Origin: Blastomussa wellsi
Taxonomy: Eukaryota; Cnidaria; Anthozoa; Scleractinia; Plerogyridae
Length of the DNA stretch: 64,000 nt
Reading direction: 5' to 3'
Assembly (NCBI GenBank): GCA_947652115.1
Contig: OX393568.1
Coordinates: 10,042,270 to 10,106,269 of the forward strand
The notes under the pieces are model-generated. The model was not told the origin of the DNA, searched no databases, and saw only the letters and a program-made list of their open reading frames with translations. A program made the position numbers and the translations under genes. Below, in pieces: positions 53,403 to 62,490 of the stretch (within the stretch, counting starts at the first letter, position 1; every line of letters begins with the position of its first letter).

Positions 53403-53407
53403 GCAAC
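53103..53407 (+). pseudogene. Helix-turn-helix front half of the coiled-coil/membrane protein gene
   Basis: In-frame ATG at 53103 (MRRYTRDPETPI), a TGA at 53139-53141, then an open frame to the Copia insertion: LSPEEIREIVAARG, QTAREIQKKFGIGTTRLY, RIWREAG, then an Ala/Thr/Glu-rich linker. The middle segment is a homeodomain/resolvase-type helix-turn-helix, so the protein probably binds DNA. TGA could be CGA mutated by C to T. Discounting Copia, the frame continues in phase at 58057 into the coiled coil and membrane segment of the right arm, about 250 codons in all. A DNA-binding domain tethered to a membrane segment is unusual. Confidence 0.6.
53403..53407. repeat. Copia target-site duplication, left
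   Basis: GCAAC, matching 58052-58056. Confidence 0.92.
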
Positions 53408-53570
53408 TGTTACAGAATGTGACCTCATATATGTAGTATAAAGTGATTGTAATAAAAAGGTTCCCGGATCTTCTTCCTTCGGGTCTAACGTAACTGACTC
53501 ATGTGCTCTGAATGTGTTCGTGTAATCCTTAAAATCTCACCCCATCATGACAGCAGAAGTGACTCCAACA
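53408..53570 (+). repeat. Copia 5' LTR, containing the start codon
   Basis: 163 bp, TGTTACAG...CCAACA. It has TATAAAG (53437-53443), an AATAAA polyadenylation-type signal soon after, and, near its end, the ATG (53547) of the polyprotein. Differs from the 3' LTR at two positions (TATAAAG against TACAAAG; GAAGTGAC against GAACTGAC). Confidence 0.93.
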
Positions 53571-56500
53571 GGTTATGGGCCCAGACGAGATGTTCCTGGA
53601 AGATTTGGAAGATTAATTTTCGATGGGGATGAGCGTAAATACGAACAGTGGGAGATCAAATTCCTTGGATACATGAGATTGCAAAAGTTTAAAGACGTTC
53701 TCGTGTCCGAGAGCTGGGATGAAGAAAATGATGCTAGCAAAAACGAGGAGGCGTTTGCCGAGCTAATCCAGTTCCTAGATGACAAAAGCCTAGCGCTGGT
53801 AATGAGAGATGCAACTGACGATGGAAGAAAGGCGCTGCAGATTCTACGAGCCCATTACGCTGGGACTGGGAAACCACGTTTGATTTCGCTTTACACCGAA
53901 CTAACATCCTTAGTTAAATCGGCGAATGAGTCTGTCACTGACTATGTAATCAGAGCGGAAACGGCGGCAACAGCTTTGAAAAATGCGGGAGAAACTGTAA
54001 CTGACAGTCTTCTGATAGCAATGGTACTTAAAGGATTACCTCAAAGTTACAAACCGTTTGTTGTGGTTGTCACACAGAGCGAGAAGCAACAAACATTTAG
54101 CGAATTCAAAGCCTCTCTAAGAAGCTTTGAGGACACTGAGAAAGCAAGAACAGCAGATGATACCGACTCCATTTTGAAAGCAGAAGACAATTTCCAACGG
54201 CCAAAACCACCAGTGAGGGGAAAAGGAAATCCTACCTGCTTCAACTGCTCCCAACATGGTCATATAGCTCGTTTCTGTCCCAACAAGCCCAAAGGAGGGA
54301 AATGGTGCAATACTTGTCGCTCAAGGTCGCACAGTGACCAAGCATGTCGTCATAAAAGAAAGAAAGGTGACAAGGTTAATCAAGTATCTGAGAAAACCGA
54401 CCAGGACATTGAACACTCATTTGTTTTTGAGACTAATGCCTATGAGGATGAGAATAATGTCTCTGGTAAGCCCGCATCTGGTAAGCCAAACACACTATTA
54501 GTTGATTGTGGTGCAACTGCCCATATTATTACTGATGTGTCTAAGTTCACAAAGTTTGATGACACATTTAAACCAGACAAGCACTTCATTGAATTAGCAA
54601 ATGGAACTCGAGCAAATAATGTTGCCCTAAAAAGAGGAGATGTTGATATTACTATCGTTGATTCGTCTGGAACACCTGTCAAGGCAACTTTGCGAAATGC
54701 TCTCTTCATTCCGTCTTACCCTCAGGACATTTTCTCAGTCCAAGCTGCTACAGAGAGGGGTGCCAGTGTGACTTTCCAACCAGATTCTGCTGAGCTGATG
54801 TACAAGGATGGCACAAAGTTCATTATTGAGAAGCATGGCAGATTGTATTATCTGAACACCTACGATAACTTCACTGACTCTGATTCTGTGAACTGTGTAC
54901 GCTCTATTAATGAGTGGCACCAAATCCTGGGACACTGTAATTATGATGACATTATGAAACTAGAGCATGTTGTTGATGGTATGAAGGTTAGCCATAAGAG
55001 TTCTTTTAAACCTAGCGATTGTAATGTATGTTTACTAGGAAAACTTTCACAGAATAGGAATAGAAAGCCTGATGCACGTGCAACTGCCCCACTAGAGCTA
55101 GTTCATACTGACCTCGCTGGACCTGTTGATCCAGCCTCTAAGGAAGGTTTTAGATATTGTTTGGCCTTTACAGATGATTTTTCAGGTGCTGTTTTTGTCT
55201 ACTTTCTGAGAAAGAAGAGTGACACGGTGGCTGCTTCAGAGAGATTTTTGGCAGATTCAGCCCCTTATGGTAAGGTGAAATGTATGAGATCTGACAATGG
55301 TGGTGAGTTTATTTCTGGGGATTTTGAGGCTCTTCTGAGGAGGAATCGCATAAGGCACGATACCTCTGCCCCCTATTCCCCACACCAGAATGGCACAGCT
55401 GAGCGGCACTGGAGAACCCTATTTGAAATGGGGAGATGCCTGCTCATACAATCCAGTTTGGCTAAAGAGTTCTGGCCATATGCTGTTATGGCAGCAGCTT
55501 ACACGCGCAATAGGTGCTATAACAACCGCTTAAAGCAAACACCATACTTTGCTCTCACAGGTCGTAGACCTAACTTGTCTAAAATGAGAGTTTTTGGATC
55601 TGAATGTTATGCCTACAAGCAGGAGAAAAAGAAGCTAGACCCTAGGTGCACTAAAGGGATTTTTCTGGGGTACGATAAGCTAAGTCCCGCTTACCTTGTG
55701 TATTTCCCAGAGATTGGTAAGGTGATGAAGCACAGGGTGGTAAAATTCCCTTCGAAGAGTGTTAATGAGAAACACACTCAAACAGGAAGTCTATCAGGTG
55801 ATGAAGATGATTTCATGTTGTTACGGCGCAACACTAACCCTGATATGTGTAGTGCATCTGGTGTTAACAAGTCTGAGGAAATCTTAGGCGAACAGGGTGA
55901 GAACACTAACCCTGATATGTGTAGTGCATCTGGTGTTAACAAGTCTGAGGAAATCTTAGGCGAACAGGGTGAGAACACTAACGCTGATATGTGTAGTGCA
56001 TCTGATTTTAATAGGTCAGAGAAAGTCTCAGGTGAACAGGCTGAGAAGCTTGTGACTGAAGACAAAACTGATGGGAACCCTCAATCAGTGACTGAGGGTG
56101 CGAGATACCCCACCAGGGAGAGGAGACGCCCAGCATACCTTAATGACTATGTTACTAAACTGGATGAGATTATTGCTGAGGGTGACCAGGTATTATCCAG
56201 TGTTGATTATTGTTATAAGGTTTCAGCTTTTCCCCAGACATACCAAGAAGCAATTGAATCTCCTGAGTCAGAAAATTGGAAGGCAGCAATGAGAGAAGAG
56301 ATGGATTCTCTTATCGAGAATGAGACATTTACTCTAACTGCTCTACCAGAGAGTAGAAATTCAGTGGGGGGTCGTTGGGTGTACACTATCAAAGAAGGTT
56401 CTGATGGTGCTAAAACCTACAAGGCAAGGTATGTTGCTAAAGGCTATAGCCAGGTGAGGGGTGTAGATTATCAGGAAACATTTGCCCCTACAGCAGATCT

Positions 56501-57758
56501 CACATCAGTACGTGCTCTGTTGCAAATAGCAGCACAACATGATTTGATTCTACACCAGATGGATGTCAAAACGGCATACCTAAATGCACCCATTGATTGT
56601 GAGATATATATGGACCAAGCTGATAGTTTTGAAGCCCCTAGTAGTTCCCATGGGAGACTTGTGTATAAGTTAAACAAATCCCTGTATGGATTGAAGCAAT
56701 CGGGTAGAAATTGGAACAATGTGTTGCATTCTTTCCTACTGGATAACCAGTTTGTTCAGAGTCCAGTTGACAACTGTATGTATACTAAACAGTTTGGGAG
56801 TAAAATGGTTATAATACTTGTTTGGGTCGATGACATCATTATTACAGCAAGTGACATGGTTCTGATGTCTGAGGCTAAACAAATGCTGCAGGAGAGATTT
56901 CGCATGAAGGACCTGGGTAGACTTTCATATTTCTTAGGTATTGATTTTGAACAGGGTGATGGCTTTGTGAAGATGAACCAGAGAAGATACTTAAGCAAAG
57001 TCCTTGAGAGATTTGAAATGTCTGATTGCAAGCCAAGGGCCACACCTTCTGAGCAGAAACTTGAGTTTGGTGGTGAGACACCTTGTGATCCCAGAAGGTA
57101 TCGTGAAGCTGTTGGTAGCTTGGTTTATGCTATGACATGTACTAGACCAGACATATGTTGGGTGGTAAGTAGGTTGTCACAGTTTCTTTCCTGCCCACTT
57201 CGGGAACACTGGACTGCAGTGAAACATGTTTTAAGGTATTTGAAGGGTACTCTACACTATGAGCTATGTTACCGGAAATGTGATGATGGCCTTACTTTGG
57301 TTGGTTATTGTGACGCTGACTGGGCATCATCGACAGATGATAGGCGAAGTACCAGCGGGTACTGTTTCAGTCTAAACAAAGCTGGTCCTCTTATTTCCTG
57401 GAAGTCCAGGAAACAGCCAACGGTAGCTCTCTCATCTTGCGAGGCAGAGTACATTGCACTGTCGGCTGCTGTGCAGGAGGGTCTTTACCTCACTCAGCTG
57501 TTGAGAGACATTGATGAGGTGTGTGGACCCGTTGTGATTTTTGAAGATAACCAGGGTGCAATCGCTCTATCTAAAAACCCTGTAAATCGGCAGAGATCAA
57601 AGCATATTGACGTCCGTTATCATTTCATTCGAACAGTGCAAAACAATGGTCAGGTTGTTGTCAAATATTGTCCCACAGCAGATATGGCAGCTGACTTGAT
57701 GACTAAGGCAGCAACAAAGTTCAAGTTGCAGAAATTCAGGCGTTACATTTTTGGATAG
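53547..57758 (+). CDS. Copia gag-pol polyprotein
   Basis: 1403 residues in one frame. The ATG lies inside the 5' LTR, and the frame reads through the primer-binding site (residues TGYGPR). Order: gag with a Cys/His knuckle [14 protein letters not shown] (about 231); protease [11 protein letters not shown] (about 317; DCG rather than the usual DSG/DTG); integrase zinc WHQILGHCN...CNVCLLGK (about 457-500) and core [23 protein letters not shown] (about 520-616); [13 protein letters not shown] and WVDDIII (about 1006, 1093); RNase [11 protein letters not shown] and [11 protein letters not shown] (about 1253, 1297). This order (integrase before RT) defines Ty1/copia. A 72-bp tandem repeat lies between integrase and RT. 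Reading gag and pol as one frame implies that their ratio is not set by frameshifting. Confidence 0.95.
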   Translation: MTAEVTPTGYGPRRDVPGRFGRLIFDGDERKYEQWEIKFLGYMRLQKFKDVLVSESWDEENDASKNEEAFAELIQFLDDKSLALVMRDATDDGRKALQILRAHYAGTGKPRLISLYTELTSLVKSANESVTDYVIRAETAATALKNAGETVTDSLLIAMVLKGLPQSYKPFVVVVTQSEKQQTFSEFKASLRSFEDTEKARTADDTDSILKAEDNFQRPKPPVRGKGNPTCFNCSQHGHIARFCPNKPKGGKWCNTCRSRSHSDQACRHKRKKGDKVNQVSEKTDQDIEHSFVFETNAYEDENNVSGKPASGKPNTLLVDCGATAHIITDVSKFTKFDDTFKPDKHFIELANGTRANNVALKRGDVDITIVDSSGTPVKATLRNALFIPSYPQDIFSVQAATERGASVTFQPDSAELMYKDGTKFIIEKHGRLYYLNTYDNFTDSDSVNCVRSINEWHQILGHCNYDDIMKLEHVVDGMKVSHKSSFKPSDCNVCLLGKLSQNRNRKPDARATAPLELVHTDLAGPVDPASKEGFRYCLAFTDDFSGAVFVYFLRKKSDTVAASERFLADSAPYGKVKCMRSDNGGEFISGDFEALLRRNRIRHDTSAPYSPHQNGTAERHWRTLFEMGRCLLIQSSLAKEFWPYAVMAAAYTRNRCYNNRLKQTPYFALTGRRPNLSKMRVFGSECYAYKQEKKKLDPRCTKGIFLGYDKLSPAYLVYFPEIGKVMKHRVVKFPSKSVNEKHTQTGSLSGDEDDFMLLRRNTNPDMCSASGVNKSEEILGEQGENTNPDMCSASGVNKSEEILGEQGENTNADMCSASDFNRSEKVSGEQAEKLVTEDKTDGNPQSVTEGARYPTRERRRPAYLNDYVTKLDEIIAEGDQVLSSVDYCYKVSAFPQTYQEAIESPESENWKAAMREEMDSLIENETFTLTALPESRNSVGGRWVYTIKEGSDGAKTYKARYVAKGYSQVRGVDYQETFAPTADLTSVRALLQIAAQHDLILHQMDVKTAYLNAPIDCEIYMDQADSFEAPSSSHGRLVYKLNKSLYGLKQSGRNWNNVLHSFLLDNQFVQSPVDNCMYTKQFGSKMVIILVWVDDIIITASDMVLMSEAKQMLQERFRMKDLGRLSYFLGIDFEQGDGFVKMNQRRYLSKVLERFEMSDCKPRATPSEQKLEFGGETPCDPRRYREAVGSLVYAMTCTRPDICWVVSRLSQFLSCPLREHWTAVKHVLRYLKGTLHYELCYRKCDDGLTLVGYCDADWASSTDDRRSTSGYCFSLNKAGPLISWKSRKQPTVALSSCEAEYIALSAAVQEGLYLTQLLRDIDEVCGPVVIFEDNQGAIALSKNPVNRQRSKHIDVRYHFIRTVQNNGQVVVKYCPTADMAADLMTKAATKFKLQKFRRYIFG
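53571..53584 (+). promoter_or_regulatory. Copia primer-binding site for an internal initiator tRNA-Met segment
   Basis: GGTTATGGGCCCAG directly follows the 5' LTR. It is the complement of CTGGGCCCATAACC, the anticodon stem-loop sequence of eukaryotic initiator tRNA-Met, not of the tRNA 3' end. Priming by a half tRNA of this kind is known for Drosophila copia. Confidence 0.85.
55829..56044 (+). repeat. 72-bp tandem coding repeat in Copia, about three units
   Basis: Units start with codons for [17 protein letters not shown]. The first two are identical at protein level and the third is diverged ([17 protein letters not shown]). It lies in the linker between integrase and RT and keeps the frame. 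Confidence 0.88.
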
Positions 57759-57888
57759 AATGCATGGTTTTAGTTTACAAAACTTTTGTTCCTGTTCATA
57801 ATCGTGCATAATGTTGTTATGGTTTACATTTAATAAGATAATTATGTTAACATGGTAATGTCCTAGTTAATATGAGATCAAGTGGGGG

Positions 57889-58051
57889 TGTTACAGAATG
57901 TGACCTCATATATGTAGTACAAAGTGATTGTAATAAAAAGGTTCCCGGATCTTCTTCCTTCGGGTCTAACGTAACTGACTCATGTGCTCTGAATGTGTTC
58001 GTGTAATCCTTAAAATCTCACCCCATCATGACAGCAGAACTGACTCCAACA
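57889..58051 (+). repeat. Copia 3' LTR
   Basis: 163-bp partner of 53408-53570. The TATA-like sequence is changed to TACAAAG. Its ATG (58028) is in frame with the downstream coiled-coil gene. Confidence 0.93.
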
Positions 58052-58513
58052 GCAACAGCAGAAACCGCGGCTGCAAAGCCCGCAGAAACCAAAAAGTGGC
58101 AGGATGTTCTTCTGCCACAGATCCTGGCCGCCGTGCAGGACCTGCAGAAAAATATGGATTTGTTGTTGGAGACCCAAGAAAGCCACTTCGAAGATGTGGA
58201 GGAGATCGGGGAAGGTTTGCTGGAAGTGGAAGAAAAAAGCGAAGGAATCCTGGAGAGCATTGAAAAAAACCGCAATGCTGTTCGAGAGCAAACAGACAGA
58301 ATAGTGGGCGCTGCCAATGCCGCCACGTCTGCTGTTGCGGGTGTTGTGCAGGTTGTTGGGATTGTTGGTGGGATTGGTTCTGTCCTCCTTCTTCTGCATG
58401 CAACACTGCGACCGAAATACGAAGAGTGGAAACAGCAGAGCGCCACGCCCCCCGAAAAGGAGCAGTTGGCCAACCCGCCACAGCAGCACAAAGAAATTCG
58501 TCCAATGGACTAG
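58028..58513 (+). CDS. LTR-started fusion ORF: coiled-coil/membrane protein, right-arm copy
   Basis: 161 codons. The first eight (MTAELTPT) come from the Copia 3' LTR; the rest is the back half of the helix-turn-helix gene split by Copia. From about residue 20: WQDVLLPQILAAVQDLQKN, a coiled coil with SHFEDVEEIGEG and EGILESIEKN (about 45-80), a hydrophobic Gly/Val/Ala segment (VVQVVGIVGGIGSVLLLLH, about 105-125) and a Lys/Pro/Gln-rich tail ending RPMD. The original start was in the spacer near 53103. The stop is followed 47 bp later by the 97-codon ORF on the same strand. Confidence 0.65.
   Translation: MTAELTPTATAETAAAKPAETKKWQDVLLPQILAAVQDLQKNMDLLLETQESHFEDVEEIGEGLLEVEEKSEGILESIEKNRNAVREQTDRIVGAANAATSAVAGVVQVVGIVGGIGSVLLLLHATLRPKYEEWKQQSATPPEKEQLANPPQQHKEIRPMD
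58052..58056. repeat. Copia target-site duplication, right
   Basis: GCAAC, matching 53403-53407. Confidence 0.92.
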
Positions 58514-58560
58514 AAAGTAGTCGCAATTGGAAACATGCAATGCAATATACAAAGAAAACA

Positions 58561-58851
58561 ATGGATCTTGTGGTTCTACCACCTGGCTGTGTGCCGCATT
58601 TTCCTTTCCACCAATTCCATACCCGAAAGAAAGAGTACGAGCAGCAAGAAGACAAAGTCTGCTGGAAGGATTGGAGAGCTCTTGGCAAGTTCTGCACCTC
58701 GATGGAAGACAATCTGGCCAACATTGTTGGCCATATCGATGCAGAGACTGCAGAAAAATGGTTGGACTGGGGACTGGGAGAGCTTTTTGTTGTTGCTTGC
58801 CGGGGGAGTTTTGTTTTCTGCACCAAAGGTGGATTGGTTGTTGCGATTTGA
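58561..58851 (+). CDS. Conserved 97-codon ORF, right-arm copy
   Basis: Same length as the left-arm copy with no frame break. MDLVVLPPGCVPHFPFHQFH, then a Lys/Glu-rich stretch, SMEDNLANIVGHIDAETAEK, WLDWGLGELFVV and a final CTKGGLVVAI. Both copies staying open while the large gene has decayed in each arm may reflect selection or just short length. No family recognised. Confidence 0.55.
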   Translation: MDLVVLPPGCVPHFPFHQFHTRKKEYEQQEDKVCWKDWRALGKFCTSMEDNLANIVGHIDAETAEKWLDWGLGELFVVACRGSFVFCTKGGLVVAI

Positions 58852-58954
58852 CCGGTCTACGCCAGTGCAACACGGCGGCATTTTTTCTTGCTCGGTGTTG
58901 TTTTCTCCTCCCCAAGCCGGCAATGCAATGGGGTTTTTCTTTTTTTGTAGCGCA

Positions 58955-61900
58955 TGGAGGCCTCCCATTGCCTCGATCTCTCTTTCCAGGAAGTATCTGT
59001 GCGTTGGGGTTTCTTCGTCTGTTTTCGGTCCTCCGTGTTCGCCAAGCGGGAGCAGGAAGAGAATGGTCCGCGGAGACTTTCGATAGGTTGTCGCTGCGAA
59101 ACGTTTGGCTATGTACTCTCCTGCCAGTAGGTCTTTTGTTTTTTTCGTGTCTTTGTTTGCTGGCGCAGGAACTTCGGAAAAATTGGTTTTGGCGAGATCT
59201 GCGCAAAGTTTGTCGTATTCTTCGCATTTCGCCCCAAGAACCCGCAAGATTGGGAGTCGACCAGAGTCTGGGGCTTCTACAACTTGTATTGGGTTCTACA
59301 CGATTTTTTTGCCCTCGTTGGACTGGAAGGTTTTCGGGGGATCGATTTGCAACACCAACCCTCCAAGCTTGTCGACACCGTCGAAAGCCACAAGCCAGAA
59401 AAGTTTCCGACCAAAATTGTCTTCCTCCTTGCGGAAGAAGGCCGCACATTGGTGGAGGATTTTTCGCAGACCTTTTGTCGCCCAAACAGAAACACACAAA
59501 GAACTTGGTTCCTGCAAGACAACCCGACATTGCTCTTCTTTCGCGCGAAAACCAAGAACTCTAAATTTCTTGTTTGCGGCCAGCTCCGAGACTTTTTTTG
59601 TGTCCTTCGCAAGAACGCCGAAGATTTTTTCGCGGGTCTCCCGGCTTTTTGTTTCTATTTTTTTCTTTGTCTCGGCGTAAAAACGAAGGGCCTCTATTTC
59701 CGCTTGGCGAATCTTTGTGTTTTCTTCCTCTTTTTTGCGCCGATTTTCTTCTCTTTCCCAGTGGGCTCGTTTCCACTCCTCGGCTGTGCGGGCGTATCGA
59801 AGCTCCTCTAGAACTTTCTCTCGGTTTCTTGTCGAAAGCGCAGATATTTTCCGCTGTTGGGCGATTTCTGGCATTTCTTGTACTTCGTATTTCGAAGAAT
59901 CGTTGCCGATGGCGTGGCATTTTTTGCTCCGCCATTCCCACTCGATCTTGTCTGTTGGGGGGAGAAGTATTGGCAGGTTGCCTCCGTTCAGGTGGAGCTG
60001 CGTCGGTTTTTTGCTCGCTGCGAGGATGGTGCGGGCGTTTGCGTCTTTCTGGTAGCAGCGGAGCGGTCCGAGCTCCACCGCTTCGTCGTTGGCGGCCAGA
60101 ATGTCGACCCGGAAAATCGGGCAAGACCGGAAGCCGAAGTCCCCTGCCGCACACTGCACTGCTTTTTCCCACTTGGTTGGGTCCTCGACTTTCGCTGGGG
60201 TGGGGCGCACGTGGACTCCAAAGATCCAGCCTGTTGTTGTGTAGCCGCCCCACGCGACGAAGATGTGGCCTTGTGGTCTGTCCGCGAGAACAAGGCACCT
60301 GTCGAGGGTGGCGGCGAGGCTTTGCCACTGCTTGCTGGGCGGTTGGACCACAAAGAGAGCTTGTTCGTCGCCGTCGACAGAAACCCGCGCCAAGACATTC
60401 TCGATGCAGGTGTAAGCTTTCTCGTTCGATAGTTCGTCGAGTGGGAGGCCGTACAAAGTCGTTTCGATTCGAGTACAACCTCGGGCTTATACGTCTGGGT
60501 GGAAGAATGTTTGGCGGAGCCGCTGGTTGGGGCAGTCGGCGTATTCTGCCAGGTGCCCGCCAACAGGCTCGCGGATTTCTCCTGCCTCGAAATTCGAAAC
60601 GACTTTGTTGAAGATCTTGTTTCGGGTTGTGTGTTGTTGTGTGGTCTCGAGCCAGGTGCAGCAGTGCTCCCCGATGCTGGCGGTGTTGTCCAGGAGCCGG
60701 GGGCTATTTTCTCCCATTGCGGCGGAAAAACTCCCTGCCGTTTCGAATCCAAGGTTGGCCGCAAGAGCTTTGCGATCCAAAGTGCCCGAAAAAGTCTTGT
60801 GTGTAGTCGATACTGTAGATATCGTAGCCGAAGCCCCCGACCAGACGATTTGCAAAAACCGGCAGCGCCTGGTGCGACTCTTCCATTGGGACTTCGGAAA
60901 CGTCACATTTCGCGACGAAATAGCCGGCGATCTCTTCCCCGGGGTGTAGACCAAACCAGCTTCTTTTTGCCCTGCGCCAGGTGTTTCTCTCGATTCTCTC
61001 GATGGTGGCGCGGATTGCGCTGTTTTCCGCTTTCCCTTGCCCCACTGTGTGGACGATGTTTGTTGTGTAGTGTTTCCCCAGGACATTTTCCAAAGCTATT
61101 GCGATGTTTGCCACGACAGTTTTTGCCGCGCCTTGTGGGCCCTCGGTGCAGGAGATTTTTCCTCTCTTGTAGACGCATTGCTCTCTGGCAAGCGGGCCAA
61201 ACACGTAGAGGTAGTCGACGAAAGGCGGAAGACCAGCTAATGGCCGAAGGTTCGTGCGACCTTGGTTCCCTGCAAGATAGTCGACCTTGGCGATGTCGGA
61301 CAGAAGATTGCTTTCGTACGCATTTTCGGGTAGCAGGTGGTAGGCAACAGATTTCTCGCACCGCAGGCCCATACTATCGAAGGTTTGTTTTGTTGCCCCA
61401 TTGCCACCACGGTGGAATGCAATCTTTGCCGCTGCTGCTGCAAGTTTGGTTTTCTCTGCCTCCCCTGCTGGTTCTGCTTCCTCTGCAACTTTTTCTTCCC
61501 GTTTCTCTTGTAGTTCGGCACAAACTTCCTTTCCTGCTGCCGCGACAGCTTCGGCAAGTGCTTCTTCTCCGTCCAGCGCTGCGGGCCTCGAGAAAAACAA
61601 AGTCGTATTGTTGGATGTTTCGTTGCCAAAATGTTCGAACAGTTGCGAAGACATTTTTTTGTATACTTCCGACACACATTTTTTCAATTGGAGGATTTTG
61701 ACAACCTGTTTGTTGTTTGTTTTTTGTGCCCTGCAGAGAGGCCCTGTTGTCGGGCAAAGCACTACCTTCGAAAAAAAGCAGCTCTTGTGCCAAACAAAGT
61801 GGTTTGTGGCAAGGCAAAAGTGGTCTGGCTTGTGGCAATGGAAAAGTGGAAGAAAAAAGTTGCCGAAAATTTGGTTGCAGGAAAAAAAATGCGCTCTCTT

Positions 61901-61960
61901 AATTTCTTGGTGTTGATCTTGTTCCAGAAATTCTTCCAGAAATTCGTTTGGTATAGCCAT
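58955..61960 (-). pseudogene. Large replication-initiator-like gene, right-arm copy (broken)
   Basis: ATG 61960 (MAIPNEFLEEFLEQDQ) opens about 390 codons without a break, including the Ala/Glu coiled coil, TEGPQGAAKTVVANIAIAL and YDIYSIDYTQDF. A one-base insertion near 60797 shifts the frame. A TAA at about 60487-60489 (Gln codon in the other arm) follows. Then 386 codons are open from 60456 to 59296 with LPILLPPTDKIEWEWRSKK and a Glu/Arg coiled coil. The TAG at about 59296-59298 is shared with the left arm, and the frame beyond, RVLGAKCEEYDKLCADLAK, stays coding-like to about 58955. Its lesions differ from those of the left copy, except for that TAG. Original length about 890 codons to the TAG. 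Confidence 0.5.
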
Positions 61961-62135
61961 GTTGACGTATTTACTTGTGCAGATATTTCTTCAAATGGTA
62001 TATAATTATGGCACACAATTGTGTATAAACAAGTGCATGCATTTCTTCAACAGGGAATATTATTTGTGGCACACCGCTCGCTTGGCTGGGTGTCACGCTC
62101 TTTTTTTTACTCGTGTTTACATAATTATTTGCTTT

Positions 62136-62437
62136 CACACACACATTAAGCGTGAGGGTTATGGCACTGTTTTGCTGGGCGTTTTCAAAGCCTCAGCACA
62201 TACTAAGTGTGCAAGCGAGCTTCGTTTGTGTTGAGGCACACACACATTAAGCGTGAGGGTTTTGCCACTGTTTTGCAGGGCGTTTTAAAAGCCTCAGCAC
62301 ATACTAAGTGTGCAAGCGAGCTTCGTTGGTGTTGAGGCACACACACATTAAGCGTGAGGGTTTTGCCACTGTTTTGCAGGGCGTTTTAAAAGCCTCAGCA
62401 CATACTAAGTGTGCAAGCGAGCTTCGTTGGTGTTGAG
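62136..62437. repeat. Three 101-bp terminal repeats, right arm
   Basis: Units start CACACACACATTAAG at 62136, 62237 and 62338, a period of exactly 101 bp. Each has CCTCAGCAC...GTGTTGAGG, able to form a 9-bp stem, and GCACATACTAAGTGTGC inside it. Units two and three are nearly identical to each other. Confidence 0.9.
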
Positions 62438-62490
62438 GCTTTTAAAGCGCCATGAAAAGCTGTGCCAGAACCATCACGGTGTATCTGTGT

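Larger units (their letters stand above)
53408..58051 (+). mobile_element. Copia (Ty1/copia) retrotransposon, apparently intact
   Basis: 4644 bp with 163-bp LTRs (2 differences), exact 5-bp TSD GCAAC, a 3' purine tract (AGTGGGGG, 57881-57888), and one open polyprotein frame. Inserted into the Ala/Thr-rich linker of the helix-turn-helix gene in the spacer of the palindromic element. It is among the youngest insertions here. Confidence 0.96.
48758..62490. mobile_element. 13.7-kb palindromic element with replication-initiator-like genes
   Basis: Arms 48758-53016 and 58104-62490 are inverted copies. The ends match (AAACACATACAACGTGATGG left against ACACAGATACACCGTGATGG on the complement at right, 17 of 20) and continue TTCTGGCACAGC. 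A spacer of about 438 bp (53017-53402 plus 58052-58103) separates the arms and holds a Copia insertion. Without Copia the element is about 9.08 kb. It lies in the capsid-like gene with CTCTG/CCCTG flanks. Stretches compared by eye differ at only a few percent. Each arm carries the same three genes. No transposase, integrase or polymerase gene of known type was recognised. Confidence 0.8.
58104..62490 (-). repeat. Right arm of the palindromic element
   Basis: 4387 bp, the inverted counterpart of 48758-53016. It is about 128 bp longer, mainly because it has three rather than two 101-bp terminal repeats. Genes: coiled-coil/membrane (58104-58513, plus), 97-codon ORF (58561-58851, plus), initiator-like gene (61960 to about 58955, minus). 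Confidence 0.85.

Noticed and set aside
53547..53570. A downstream ATG as the Copia start
   Set aside because: The frame from the LTR ATG is continuous with gag and no nearby in-frame ATG gives a better N-terminus, although use of the LTR ATG is not proven.
48758..62490. Two separate head-to-head insertions of the same element
   Set aside because: Only one set of outer ends and flanking duplication is seen. A shared spacer continues a gene into one arm, so a single palindromic unit is simpler. Assembly error remains possible and is noted.
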